A stretch of DNA of 64,000 nt, taken from positions 496,001-560,000 of the forward strand of contig JAGYXB010001753.1 of NCBI GenBank assembly GCA_022495005.1. Direction: 5' to 3'. Below, piece after piece: positions 10,546-21,728 of the stretch. Position 1 is the first letter of the stretch. Each line of letters opens with the position of its first letter. Both the position numbers and the translations under genes were made by a program. The stretch is from Rhyacophila brunnea (lineage: Eukaryota > Arthropoda > Insecta > Trichoptera > Rhyacophilidae). The notes under the pieces were generated by a model. The model saw nothing but the letters and a program-made list of their open reading frames with translations, did not search any database and was not told where the DNA came from.

Positions 10546-13446
10546 AATCAAAGGTAACAAAAATTATTCACTATGTTTTAACACATTCTAGCCAATTTGG
10601 TCTCTAACATGCATTCAGAGTTGATGGCTTTGCACCGTGTTATTTCGAAATCGTGTAAAAAGAGAGTTCGGTGTATTTTTTTTAAATAAAAAATTAATAC
10701 TCTTTTGGCACATAATTACACAGACTGTTCGTCATCACATAAAGTCAATCTTATGCTAGATGAAGGCTCCTTAGCCATTGGTAACCTCAACAGAAAAGAT
10801 TAATAAACATAATTTAGATAGGCTACTTATACCCCAGCACTACATTTTGAAGAAGGGTTATGAATGACAATAATTGTATGAGTGTCCTACGAAAATGAAA
10901 CACATATTATAGACGTGCAATAGTGTGTGTTGCAACCTTAAAATACACCAATATTGAATAAGCGTTAGTGCATAAACCAAGAACAGTTGTCATAAAAGCT
11001 TAGAATGACATACTCTTGATACGTGTTTAAGTTTATCCCATATTCTTTCACACTTGAGACAGGTGACCGGTAACTATACACCCGTTAGGTATATCAATTT
11101 CAGTCAATTATGTGCCAAATATAAATATGGTCTAGTATTTAAGATATTATAGTATTCAAGCATACCTAAGTGGAAGACAGTTAGATAAAACCATGGATAG
11201 ACCATACAACCTCAAGTAAAGGAGTCTCAAAAATTTCTTTTGAACTCGCTTCAACATAAGGTCGTGGTACTGCCACCTGATAATATTTTCTAGTTATCTA
11301 GTTTATTAAAAAAAAATCTTATTTTTAAATAGCCTACCGGCAGATTGCCATGTAATATACCCCTTTGCCGTAGCAGCTCGAAATGAAAATCCCCTTTCCA
11401 TAATCTCATTACTTCTTGTTGCAATAATTGAAAATTTGACGTACCTACGTATTTACGAAATGCATACTTGAAACTCGGCAGACTAGCATAATTACGAGTA
11501 TGGTTGAGATTATGGTTGAGGATCTCCGTCCCACCCCACCGCGAGTGAAATTGAAAAACCCGCCCGTCTAACAGACGAGCGCCTTAATTCACCCTGACGA
11601 AATAAAATGTAACCTATAACGGCGTCTGTAAATCGGCGTCGCGGCGCCTAACGGAAATATTACATCGAGAGACACAACTAAACTAATGCTGAGCCAAAAA
11701 CGCGTCAGCTTTGATTAATAACATGTCTTACTATTTAATCGTATTAAGTTTGCAGTAAAATCAATTGAAAACTCAGTAATTTTTATCATGTTATAGGCAC
11801 GGTTATAAGACGGTATATTTAAAAGAATTGTAGATCGTCTACAATTTGTCCAGTATTGTTGATTGTTGTAATCTGTGTACCTAAACTTTCTAGAAAAGTG
11901 TTTTGTGATATTTCTGTAATATTTAACTTAATCTGAGGTTCCTATTAATTACGTGAAAAGGAAGAGTTTTCAACCAAGGGTTAAACTGGCCGGTCATTAC
12001 CACTTGGTTTTAATGAGGGATAATTTTATTTATATTATTCATAATTGATTTTAACGTGGGAATATTTATATGATTTTTAAAGCATAAATTTCTCATAATA
12101 TTTTAACTCATTTAGTGCTAACACCGCAACCGGCGCGTTTGGAGTACTTGGCCATTATATATAATTAACGTGTTATTTATAAAAGGTAATTGAAATGTTA
12201 GCAGTGATTGTGTTAAGAAACCTCTTCGCGAGGCGATCAAAATCCAAATCGTGATTTAGACACAATGGAAAAATAAACTTTAAAATTATAACTTCTCTTC
12301 TTCGATCATGTCCGCCACTTGGTTGGAACATTTTGATACCATGCAACCAAGAATCCTTACCGCTCGCCAGTCTTTTTGAATCTTCCCAGGTCGTGCCAGA
12401 GCCCGTAGCCTCGCCATGTACACTCTGGTGGTAGGCCAGAATTCAATTAGAGTTGAAGAATAGCCAATTCAGCTTGCAAGGTTTGCATGATACTGTGGTA
12501 TAACTTTAGGAATAATAATGAATCAAGAGAGTGTTCATAAAGCCTCTCATCTGTACAATTTATCACTTTCCGTCCGGATCACCATTTGTAATTGTTCAGT
12601 ATTTTAATTTGGGATGATATCTAATACTTAGTTTAATTTTATATGGATATATATTTGATTAATAAACACGGAACAGATATTTTTAAGGTTGTTTATCGTT
12701 TCATATCTATTTAATTAATATTACATGATACTTGGGCTTTTAAATGATTATTGTGGACAAACACAGTTTTCGAGTGATGATTATTTAATTGAGATATAAT
12801 TTGTGAACAGCTTGATTGAAAGGTTTGATATCGACTAATAATTATATCTAATAGAAAGTAATATGATAAGTTCGAATGACGAGTACTTAATTATCGTTTA
12901 AGATCGTTAGTTCTATTTTATGTTGATATATGTTACTATACAAGAAGAAGCAACGTTTTATCTAGCTTGAACACATGCTACGGATACCTCAAGATTCATT
13001 TCTTGGTTATGATAGTCCCTAAATGTAGATATGATGAAAAATTTTGATCTGATCTTACGGTGTAATATTGACCTGAGCGGATAACTGCTGGTTAAATGGC
13101 CGGGCTGTGTTGTGTAACGGGCCCGTTAAAGCCTTCCTCCGCTCACCTGGGACCGCCCAGGGCAGGACGGGGTCTTAAGTTAATTGGACGCCCGCCCCAT
13201 GTGGCCGCCAGGTGCGCCATTATAATGCGGAAGCGATTCCGTGTCGTGGAAAATTATTCAGAGCGAGAAAACATAATTGAATAGTGTATTTATCTTATTG
13301 TGTACCAACTTGTTTGAAAATAACAAGTAGAAAGAGTCAAATACACCTGTTAAAAAAAACATTAAGAAAATCTCTACATTTCATCAACTTTTAACATTAC
13401 CCATTATTTTTTATCCAATACTTCATTTAATTAACTATTTTTTTTT
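10546..13446. other. No gene seen; one dispersed repeat and two GC-richer patches
   Basis: About 10770-11105 is a dispersed repeat with an inverted partner at 36060-36365 (see separate entry). GC-richer patches at 11515-11690 and 13070-13240 contain many CpG pairs but no long conserved-looking frame. A third patch at 12290-12480 is also non-AT-rich. None can be tied to a gene. Confidence 0.35.
10770..11105 (+). repeat. Dispersed repeat R2, copy 1
   Basis: This is inverted relative to 36060-36365. Shared words, read on the plus strand here, include CACTACATTTTGAA, TGAGTGTCCTACGAAAAT, GCAATAGTGTGTGTTGCA and ATACGTGTTTAAGTTTATCC. The ends may be weakly inverted (GGTAACCTC against CGGTAACTAT reversed), but no target duplication is clear. 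Confidence 0.7.
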
Positions 13447-13447
13447 A

Positions 13448-13541
13448 TTCAACGAATAATTTACAAGATTTAAGAATGTAACATTCTAATTATTAAACAT
13501 ACATAATTTTAAAAACACCTCTGAGAAAATATAATAAACCC
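13448..13541 (-). repeat. Dispersed repeat R3, left inverted copy
   Basis: Reversed, this matches 33400-33545 closely (AAATTATTCGTTGAATAA and TAGAATGTTACATTC) and faces an inverted partial copy at 13990-14090. The two copies enclose the MITE at 13596-13871. A diverged copy is at 42325-42420. Confidence 0.7.
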
Positions 13542-13595
13542 GATCGCCAATAGTAACTCAATTTGGAAAGCGCTTCAGTGGGTATATCCTATACT

Positions 13596-13871
13596 ATTAT
13601 CGAACGCTAAAGTGATAAAGGTGATCAATATTATCAAACTTGGGGTAGGTTTGTATCAAAGTATTAGCACTTATTATAGCAATCACAATAAGTTGGTTGT
13701 AATTGTTGCAATAAGTGCTATATTTTAATAGTACCTCTCTTGACTGTGATAAAATTTAGAGCGAGATAGACAGTTTTGACTGTTTAGACGGCTAACTTAT
13801 TGTAACAATTATAATACCTCAATAGAAATATGTAAAAAACATTATCACTTTATCACTTTAGCGGTCGATAG
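13596..13871. mobile_element. Small foldback MITE, about 275 bp
   Basis: Inverted ends: ATCGAACGCTAAAGTGATAA near 13599 and TTATCACTTTAGCGGTCGAT ending near 13869. The centre (13666-13719) is itself palindromic: AGCACTTATT pairs with AATAAGTGCT. No clear target duplication or coding capacity. Confidence 0.7.
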
Positions 13872-13989
13872 TCGCCTTGTTTATAAAATAGACCCGCAGA
13901 GAGTGTTAAGAGCCATTAGGTAAAATTTGTCGCAATTAAGTATGCTGCTTATTAATAGCATAGTGGTCTTTATGCATGGACGCGAAACT

Positions 13990-14090
13990 CAAGAGATTTT
14001 TTCTATTGGTTATAATATATTTTCTCAGAAGTGTTTTCAAAATTATGTATGTTCAATAATTTATTATTGAAAATAGTTATATTGAAAAAC
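13990..14090 (+). repeat. Dispersed repeat R3, right partial copy
   Basis: TTTCTCAGAAGTGTTTTCAA and AATTATGTATGTTCAATAA mirror the left copy at 13448-13541. Confidence 0.65.
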
Positions 14091-14131
14091 CTCATCAGCA
14101 TAGGTACCTACTTATTCTTAAAAAAATCCAA

Positions 14132-14212
14132 GATTTTGATCTAGACCGAGTGGGATTCGAACCTCACATCTTTTCATTATCCGCGTGACGTCTCTCCCAA
14201 TTGACCAATCGA
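14132..14212 (-). repeat. tRNA-like relic (SINE head or tRNA pseudogene)
   Basis: Read on the minus strand, it has an A-box-like TTGGTCAATTGGGAGAG stretch, then about 30 bases later a B-box-like GAGGTTCGAATCCCAC with a near-complementary T arm. The acceptor stem is not convincing. It is more likely a pol III-derived relic than a functional tRNA. Confidence 0.5.
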
Positions 14213-14320
14213 TCTCATATCTCATGTGAACTAAATTAAATATTATCATCATATAAATTTACAGAACTTATGATTGAATCGAAGTCTAGTTAGTAAGGTC
14301 GATTTTATTCAGACCGTGGC

Positions 14321-14736
14321 CATGGTCCCCACATCCTGAAGCAGGTCCCCAGACTAGGGTCTTTGGCGGGCCCCCTTGCCTATCATTAAGGATAAAGGCA
14401 GTGTGGCGCTCTACAGTAGCTTTGTCCAAATATGAATGAGGTAAAAGTGATGTGTATTTTTAGCGATTTTTAATACATCCATTGGAATTATGGAGTTGTC
14501 GACTATCAACACACAATTAAAAATTGCGTCGTACAACCACATATCTAAACATATTAACATTATTGAATTAAAATAGTCCGCAGTCGACTTTTTTTTTTTT
14601 TTTTTTTTTTAAATATTAATGCAAATTTGTGATGTGTATTTATCTCACTTATCTGGTCGACTTGGCATGCAGGGCCCCTCTTAAGCCAGGGCCCCCAGGC
14701 TAGAGCCCTGTTAGACCCCCCTTTGTGGGGGCCATG
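14321..14736. mobile_element. hAT MITE family H1, copy 1 (416 bp)
   Basis: Inverted ends CATGGTCCCCACA and, reversed, CATGGCCCCCACA. It is flanked by ACCGTGGC (14313-14320) and ACTGTGGC (14737-14744), an 8-bp duplication with one mismatch. It aligns in reverse with 44155-44565 (ATCTCACTTATCTGG and GGAATTATGGAGTTGTC here). An internal T-run of about 22 bases starts near 14590. No coding capacity. Confidence 0.88.
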
Positions 14737-14744
14737 ACTGTGGC

Positions 14745-15235
14745 ACTGAATTACGAATTACGGTAGTATTAGTTATTGATTGTCTACGAAAGCAATGCGG
14801 TAACCTGTTGGCCATAAATAAATATTTTCCATGTAAATATTACGTTAACATTATTATCATTTATTTTAATATGCAACAATCATCATTTTCTACAAAAAGT
14901 TTACCATATTGGATTCGAAATATTACTATCATCAAAGTTTACAGTTTCGTGTCATGGCCCAACCATAAATAGTGGGCCTTGGCTACTAACACAAATCATA
15001 TGACGAAAGCCAACGGCTGTCAAATTTAATTATGACGTTTCTTACGACGCATTTATTTTTATTAATTATCTAGGCATACAACATAATATCAAAATGAAAA
15101 TATTTCTGACAGCCAATGAATCCAAGATAATAAAACTTTACCCATCGTGAAAATTCTAAATTGGAATTTGCAGTAAAAGTAATTTGAACATACTTAACAG
15201 ACTTTGTGTTTTATGTAAACGTCAGGCCAAGTACT
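14745..15235. other. Unassigned AT-rich DNA
   Basis: Nothing supportable is seen here. Confidence 0.4.
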
Positions 15236-15685
15236 AACTTACTGCACAGCCATCCTCCAGATATCTCTATCCCGAGTTTTCTCTCTCCAGTCGGTCACAC
15301 TCACCCTCTTTGTGTCCCTCTTGGCGTTATCCGCCCATCTCATCCATGTTTAAGGGGCAGGGGCCGAGTGCCTACAGGGGTTCCTTCATAAACTTTATGA
15401 AGCCCTCTAGACCCATGACATCTAACAACGTGACCTGCCCATCTGAATTTTTTCGCCCTCAAGACGTTGACTATATTGGACTTCAATTATTATTACCCTA
15501 GCTCATCAATCGTATGAATGCGGTACTTTTAACTTTAACCGGTCCAAGTTTTCTTCAGAGAATTCTGTTTTCGAATACTTCAATAGCCTTCTCTGGTTTC
15601 TTCTAAAGGCTTTAGGTTTCACACATATACAAACGATTGGTTTCACGATCACATTGATGCCAGATCTTAAGTACTTAAGATCTTT
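15236..15685 (-). pseudogene. RTE 3' fragment, relative of the 18.6-21.7 kb element
   Basis: On the minus strand this corresponds to the last part of the RTE protein encoded at 18582-20564. Pieces resembling VFENRIL, the RRRW.GHVV segment and the C-terminal WEER-type region lie in the same order, with many stops and frameshifts. Sequence runs antisense from near 15685 down to 15236. A closely related but rearranged fragment is at 28766-28982. Confidence 0.7.
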
Positions 15686-15760
15686 AATATACCTATATCA
15701 GTTAGATAGATTGAAAGTACTGGAAAATTCTTAGCAGGGTTTTCTTTCTTTCGACAATCT

Positions 15761-15986
15761 CCGATCTTAATAGGATCATATGGGCCTCTACAGAGTAGAG
15801 GTTTGAATTAACAGATTTTGTTTTTTACGAGAAATGGATGTCAGCCACTTGCTCAACCTATTAGATCCATACCCTGACAGACACAAATTGAAAAACAATA
15901 ATATGTGTACTTGCTAAATCCAGGATTCTAACCTGGGACCCACGGCATTATAGTCCAACGTTTAAGCCGCACGGCCACGTGGGTGT
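15761..15986 (-). repeat. tRNA-headed SINE, copy 2
   Basis: Antisense, nearly complete. On the minus strand the head reads TGGCCGTGCGGCTTAAACG (A box), then GTGGGTCCCAGG and a B box GGTTAGAATCC. The body carries CTCAACCTATTAGATCCATA and GAGAAATGGATGTCAGCCA on the plus strand. The left edge is CCGATCTTAATAGGATCATA. Confidence 0.85.
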
Positions 15987-16666
15987 TATTAATTATATTA
16001 ATTTTATTTTATTTATTAATTAATAATTATAATCCACACATTTTTATACTTATTTTATTTAATTTTCACGACAAAATAATATAAATTTTGTAGATTGTAG
16101 ATACAATAATATTAAGAATATAATGTATATTAGATATAATATAATAATAAATCCCTAAGCGACGGCAATGTATCGGATAAATCCCGTAGATATTTAATTT
16201 CTTCCCGGCATATCAACATAAGAAGGTTGTCGAGAAAAATTAAAGGAATATACCTGAATCTCCATTTCACAGGTTAATATAGAATTAAATATTTTCCATA
16301 TTAGTCGCACTTGTTTGAATACGAGTTTTCGGTTCAAGAACTCTTTGTTTTATATAATTTTATTTGACATTTATTCGCTTATAATTATAAAATAAATAGC
16401 TGATGCTGGCATAATTAGAGAGTGCGTAAACCTTTAATGATACACCTACGTCAAACAATCCTTTTTGTTAATAATTAGTTAACCTCATTTTGATAATTAC
16501 AATGTTAATAATACGGTATTTTGTAAACTTTATCATATACAAATTAACTTCCATCATAAAAACAAAATTATTTCGTTGAGCCTAACATACCAACCGATAA
16601 TTCGTATTGAAATTTCGATGATACGATGAAATTCACATGTTATTCAATCAATACGTGATACTTGTC
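15987..16666. other. Unassigned AT-rich DNA
   Basis: Very AT-rich, including a stretch near 16000-16150 made almost only of A and T. No gene is seen. Confidence 0.4.
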
Positions 16667-16761
16667 TTAAGGCTATACTTCAGCTGAGGCACAGTCTAAA
16701 ACTATTGTGACTACGCGACGCGCAGATTGTGCATACGACGCGTGACGAACAAAATATAATT

Positions 16762-17606
16762 GAGCGTAGTTATGCACAAAGCAGCCAAGCCACAATTTTG
16801 AAAAAAAAAGAGTTATTGTGATTTCCATAATCTCACACGTTTGTTTTACGTTCTGCACAAATCAGCCAAGCTGCTGTCATACAAACATCTCATATAACTG
16901 CGTTTTAAAGATTTCGCAAATCACAGAATATGACATTTTCGATTTGCATAAAGCAACTAAGCTGCTGTCATACAAAAATGTCATATAAATGCGTTCTAAA
17001 AATATGCAATATTCGTTATGCAAAAAGCAGCCAAATGATTATATTATGTACTTAAGTAAATTTTTAAAATCGTGACTGTAAGGTGTGTTTTTCTAAATTC
17101 AATTAATAAACATTATTTTCTCAATTACATTATGTTTTTCATTTTATTATATATAATATAATATACAGACTTTTCATATAAAAAATAGTGCCAGGCAGCT
17201 AAATATTGATGTATAATTTACAAGTTTTTCGAATTATTTTCAGAATTTTGAAATTCCCATAATAATTTAGTAACTAAGAAGGCTATTTCTAAAGAAAATA
17301 ATCAAAAATAAAGACTTTTCTTACAAAAATAAGAGATGGCTGCATTCTGCAGAATGCATATTCTAAAAAAATCATTTTACTCAAAACACCTGGACTGCTA
17401 AAACACCAAAATTTCATAGATTATATGCTTTTATCTCTTCAAAAGTTATACAAAATCATATATATATATATATAATATCTATCATTCAAAAAGTATACAC
17501 AGTATACAGAGACTTTGCTGATTTAAAAAAACACAATTTACATAAAAGTGCTTCTATCTCTGTTTGAGGTGTGTGTGGCTCGGCTGCTTTGTGCATAACT
17601 ACGCTC
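16762..17606. mobile_element. TIR element nested in MITE P1, 845 bp
   Basis: The ends are inverted and match at 31 of 32 bases; each begins GAGCGTAGTTATGCACAAAG and continues CAGCC, then A or G, then AGCCACA. AATT lies on both sides (16758-16761, 17607-17610), probably the target duplication. The terminal word recurs inside as GCACAAATCAGCCAAGCTGC (16855), GCATAAAGCAACTAAGCTGC (16946) and GCAAAAAGCAGCCAAATG (17020), set in a degenerate 75-90 bp tandem repeat. No transposase is encoded. Superfamily unknown. Confidence 0.82.
17458..17474. repeat. (TA)8 microsatellite
   Basis: Short TA tract inside the nested element. Confidence 0.8.
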
Positions 17607-18061
17607 AATTTATCATAAAAATTCAACATGCGTCCATTTAATGTTATGTTTATTGTTATTTAAGTAATAATAATAATATATGCATTGACATGTTTTGTTT
17701 TTCGCGTAAATACGTAACATTTTTTAGCCATCTTTACACGATTTAAGAATTAATTCCTCCAACGCCATCACAAAACAAATTGACATGTGAACGGGTCGAC
17801 TATCGCTCTCCGACTGGCAACGCATGCAAAATTACGTCCCACATATTGGTGAAAATTATTTGCCGTTACACTGAAGTATGCTCTTAAAACAGATCAGCAT
17901 ATTGGCGTACGGCCCATAGATATTGTAAATGCGAAACGTGTCCAGATACAATCGATAAAGTACGTTGTAATAAAATTAATTATTAATCACGTAATTGGAG
18001 ATATTTTTAAAACTATAGTATTTCAATCGGTTCTATATTAGTATTTTTAATAATAATAATA

Positions 18062-18440
18062 ATAACAGCCCGTTATACGTACATAATATTATTATGTTTA
18101 CTGCTGACAGTACGTATTATCGCGGCTATAACAATAAAATGCACGTATAAACACGTATTATCGTGCAAGTTGCATGATTGCATACATTAATCAAAAAAGT
18201 CCAGTGGCTTAGAATTATAGTGGTGAACCTGCCGGAAAAATTACGAACTTCACCGCGCAGAGCATTTTGACGATTACCAATTTCCATAGCCTATCAAATA
18301 GCACCATACAATCACATCCACGCGTCTCGCTTACGCTTGAAGAGTGAGATTGGCGAGACAGCACTTTTACGTGTAAACAGTTATTTTTCACGATAGCTTA
18401 ATAAATATTTACACACCAATGGTGCCAGTAAATCCATGCA
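18062..18440 (+). repeat. Dispersed repeat R4, copy 1
   Basis: This aligns with 27788-28110 at both ends. TTTACTGCTGACAGTACGTA is shared near the left end, and GAGATTGGCGAGACA and TGCCAGTAAATCCA near the right. The GCTGGCAGTAAA-type word appears inverted at the two ends, so this may be a MITE. Target duplication is not resolved. Confidence 0.6.
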
Positions 18441-18581
18441 CGTATTTAGACTGCTTCATAATTGTTATTGCAGATATATTATCACTCCACAATAATACAG
18501 TACACACCATACTATTCCATCGTCCATGATTCAATTAGTTAAAAAAAGCTTTAGTTTATAATTATTATTATTAAACTGGCG

Positions 18582-20564
18582 CTAGGGGCCGTTCAGGTCC
18601 ATGGCCGACTGCACAACGTTTCTCCAGGCATCTCTGTCCAGCGCTCTCTCTTCCCAGTTGACTATCCCCAGCCTTTCCGCATCCCTTTGAATGTTGTCCG
18701 CCCATCTCCGTCGAGGGCGGCCAAGAGGTCGAGTGCCAGCTTTTGTGCCTTTGTAAATCCTAAAGAGAGTTCTAGATCTTTCAGATCGTACAACGTGGCC
18801 CGCCCATCTGAGCCTTCTTGACTTCAGAATATTAGTGATTCTAGGTTGGTATCGGTCGAAGAGCTCAGCGTTTGTGCGGATGCGCCACCGGTGGTTCTCA
18901 TTGACGGGTCCAAGTATTCTCCGGAGGATTCTGTTTTCAAACACTTGGAGCGCCTTTTCTTGTTTTTCTGTTAAACCCCACGTTTCACATCCATACATGA
19001 CGATTGGCTTGATGACCACGTTATACACCCGGAATTTTGTTTTGATGGACAGCATTTTGGACCTGAACAGACGACTCAGCGCGAAGTACGCTGCATTTCC
19101 ACTTCTCAGTCGGTCAGAGAGCTCTAGGGACATTTCATTTTTAGAGGTAATGTTGGAGCCCAAGTACTTGAAGAGAGAGGTTCTCTCGAACGAGGAGTTT
19201 CTTATTCCAATGTTTCCAGAGGGTTCAATGCCTCTTGTCATTTTCAAATACTTGGTCTTTCCCACATTTACTCGTAGGTTCAACCTTTTCGCTGTGTCCT
19301 CCAAAGGAGTGAAAATATCTCTGACTTCTTCTTCAGATTCTCCGAGCACCACCAAATCATCTGCGTAGCCCAATATTTTATGGGACCCATTCAGGGTAAC
19401 TCCACCTTCTGCTTTCAGAGCTTCTCTAACGGCTTTCTCTAAAGCTAAGTTGAACAGCATTGGTGATAGGGAGTTGCCTTGTTTTAGTCCTGCTGTCACC
19501 TCAAAAGATTCTGATATACAACCCTGCATATGAATTCTACTTCTGGATCCGTCCATGCATACTTTTATTATATTTATAAGTTTTGACGGTATTTCAAATT
19601 CTTTCAATATATTCCAGAGAGCTTCTCTATCAATAGAGTCATATGCGGTTTTAAAATCTACAAAGAGACAATGTACATCTTGGGCGTATTCCCATTTCTT
19701 TTCAAAGATTTGGCGCGGTGTAAAGATTTGATCGGTAGTACTGCGGTTTCGTCTAAAGCCGCATTGGTAGTCACCAAGAATGTTTTCGGCATATGGTAGA
19801 ATTCTTTCGAGAATAATGTTCAACAGAACTTTGTATGCAGTAGGAAGAAGAGAGATACCACGGTAGTTTGCACAGTTGAGTTTGTCCCCTTTCTTGAAGA
19901 TAGGACAGACCAGTGATTCTTTCCATTCTTCAGGGATCTTTTCTTCCTCCCATATTTGTTGCAGTAGCTCAAGCATGGCACTAAGAAAGGTTTCTCCTCC
20001 ATGCTTGAGAAGCTCCGATGGAATATTATCGTTTCCTGCCGATTTGTTATTCTTTAAATAACTCAGTGCTCCCATCAACTCTGCCTTATTTGGTGGCGGT
20101 ATAAGAGGTTCTGCTGTCGCGATTTCTGGCGATTCCAAAGGTTCATCTGGTACAGAGCGTTGAAGTGAGTTTTCAAAATGGGACTTCCATATGTTTAGCA
20201 CTTGCTCTTTGTTTGCCACTATCTGACCCTGTTGATCTTTGATTTGTAGCGTGCTAGGTTGAAAGCCTCTTTTTTCAAAGCTCACTTTCGAGAAGAATGA
20301 TCGAGTTTTATTTCGTTTTGCTTCTTCTTCCATCTGCTCAAAATAACTTTTGATGAAGCTTTGTTTGCACTTTCTCAGATGCTTTCGGACATTTTTGCAC
20401 TTCTCGCTATATCGTTTCTGTGCTTCTTCGCTCTGCGTATTTTGCAGATAGAGCGCTCTTTCTACTCTTCTCTCCTCCACCATTTGTCGGCAAGTGTCGT
20501 CGTACCAAGGACACTTTACTTTCTTGGGTGCCAGTCCTATCGAGACTTCCGCAGCTTTTACCAT
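18582..20564 (-). pseudogene. RTE reverse transcriptase part of the broken polyprotein (660 codons open)
   Basis: This is the largest open frame in the window. The family product copies element RNA into DNA at a nicked target site. Reverse transcriptase motifs are intact: SAGNDNIPSELLK (about residue 175), CANYRGISLLP (231), motif A FVDFKTAYDSID (301-312), motif B GLKQGNSLSPMLFNL (359-373), the YADD catalytic box (400-403), a VGKTKYL motif (about 434) and FKYLGSNI (about 465). The C-terminus has YGCETW (524), RRLRWAGHVVR (583) and GRPRRRWADNI (615), usual for this group. The first Met used here is not the true start. The frame continues upstream past an in-frame TAA about 10 bases before it, and then a frameshift joins the endonuclease part. 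Confidence 0.92.
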
Positions 20565-20623
20565 TCCTTCTTATAGTCTCTTCCACCTCTCATCGATACT
20601 CCAGGCTTCTCCTTCGGTGAGTT

Positions 20624-21477
20624 TTACGACTTGGTTTTTAACTCTTTTCTGTAGCTATCTCTTCCGTTTGGAGTTGTCAGTTTTTCTATATGGTACTTCA
20701 CTCTCGTCTTCGCATTTGCGTGGGCTGTCTTTTTAAGTTTTTCCCTAAAGGTTGCTATTGATAAGTTGTGGTCCGTATCACAGTCAGCGCCTCTGTAGCT
20801 TCGAATGTTTTCAATAGCTTTATGGTGTCGTCTATCAATTAGAAAATGGTCAATCTGGTTAAAGGTCTTCCTGTCCCTTGAATTCCAAGTCACTTTATGT
20901 ATATTTTTACGAGGGAAAGTGGTACTTCGGGCGATTAAGTTTTTGGCGCTGTAGAAGAGAGCCACTTTTTTACCATTTTCGTTAGAATGATCATGTAGGC
21001 TCTCTTTTCCAATAAAGGGTCTGAATACAGCTTCCTTCCCTATTTTCGCATTGAAGTCTCCTAGCACACATTTGATATCATGTCCCGGTAGCCTGTCAAA
21101 AGTCGCTTCAAGGAGATCATAGAAATTATCCTTTTCGGCCTCTTCTGAAGTCTCTGTCGGGGCATGTACATTCACAAGTGATATATTAAACCATCTTCCT
21201 TTGATTCTGAGCACACATATGCGCTCGTTTACGGGTTCAAAAGTAAGTATAGCATCTGCTACTTCTCTGGCGACCACAAAACCTGTTCCGAAAACATGTT
21301 TCCTCTCTGTGTTACCGCTATAGTAGATAACATGCTGTCCGACTATAAGTTCTCCGCTATCCGGCCAACGGGTTTCCTGGATGGCGGTAATTTAGACCTT
21401 ATATTTTGACAGTTCTTCCACTAGGTTTTAGCTGCGCCAGCTCGGTATAGGCTGAGTACGTTCCAAAATCCTATTCG
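20624..21477 (-). pseudogene. RTE APE-type endonuclease part of the broken polyprotein
   Basis: The family enzyme nicks target DNA to prime reverse transcription. Clean frame runs from 21277 to 20624 (217 codons) and shows GTGFVVAR, NVHAPTE, VLGDFNAKIG, TWNSRDRKTFNQIDHFLI and a terminal TDHNLSIATFR with the catalytic Asp-His. Further upstream, across a stop and a one-base shift, RIGFWNVLSLYRAGAA (about 21470-21425) and ITAIQETRWP (about 21395-21365) complete the N-terminal catalytic region, including the metal-binding Glu of QETRW. The frame ends at 20624 about 60 bases before the reverse transcriptase frame resumes, so one frameshift separates them. Confidence 0.9.
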
Positions 21478-21728
21478 TAGTCCATTTTTCGGTCCGGGTC
21501 ATCTAGAAGCGGTTGCCATATGTCCGAGGCATTGTGTAGTATTAGTAACCTTTGGTGATTTCACGGGAGAGAGTGGTTAACCCTCTGCCCAACCCCCAAC
21601 CTGGAGGGCCAGGTCTGTTGGTCCGCGGGAGATATTTTTTTTTTTTCCTACCCTTGATTAGGGCATTCTCCTATCCGCCACCTGGAGACGCGCTCTCTAG
21701 GGGTTACAGACTCCCCCGAGTTTATAAT

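Larger units (their letters stand above)
16671..17883. mobile_element. piggyBac-type MITE P1, copy 1, split by a second element
   Basis: TTAA stands at both outer edges (16667-16670, 17884-17887), the piggyBac target duplication. Inverted ends: GGCTATACTTCAG at the left and, reversed, GAGCATACTTCAG at the right. Copy 2 (28398-28760) is the same MITE in the opposite orientation without the insert. The extra 845 bp at 16762-17606 therefore arrived later. No coding capacity. Confidence 0.85.
18563..21718 (-). mobile_element. Full-length RTE-type non-LTR retrotransposon, 3.16 kb, inactivated
   Basis: A perfect 10-bp duplication, AGTTTATAAT, flanks the element (18553-18562 and 21719-21728). On the minus strand the order is: 5' leader of about 240 bp beginning CGGGGGAGTCTGTAACC, APE endonuclease, reverse transcriptase, stop codon TAG, only about 10 bases of 3' UTR, and a short (AAT)n tail. 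The length, very short 3' UTR and short tandem tail fit RTE elements. At least two frameshifts and two or three stops break the single ORF, so it cannot make the full protein. The target duplication implies a complete, fairly recent insertion. Confidence 0.93.

Noticed and set aside
18835..19368. 177-codon plus-strand frame
   Set aside because: It is the antisense shadow of the RTE reverse transcriptase frame.
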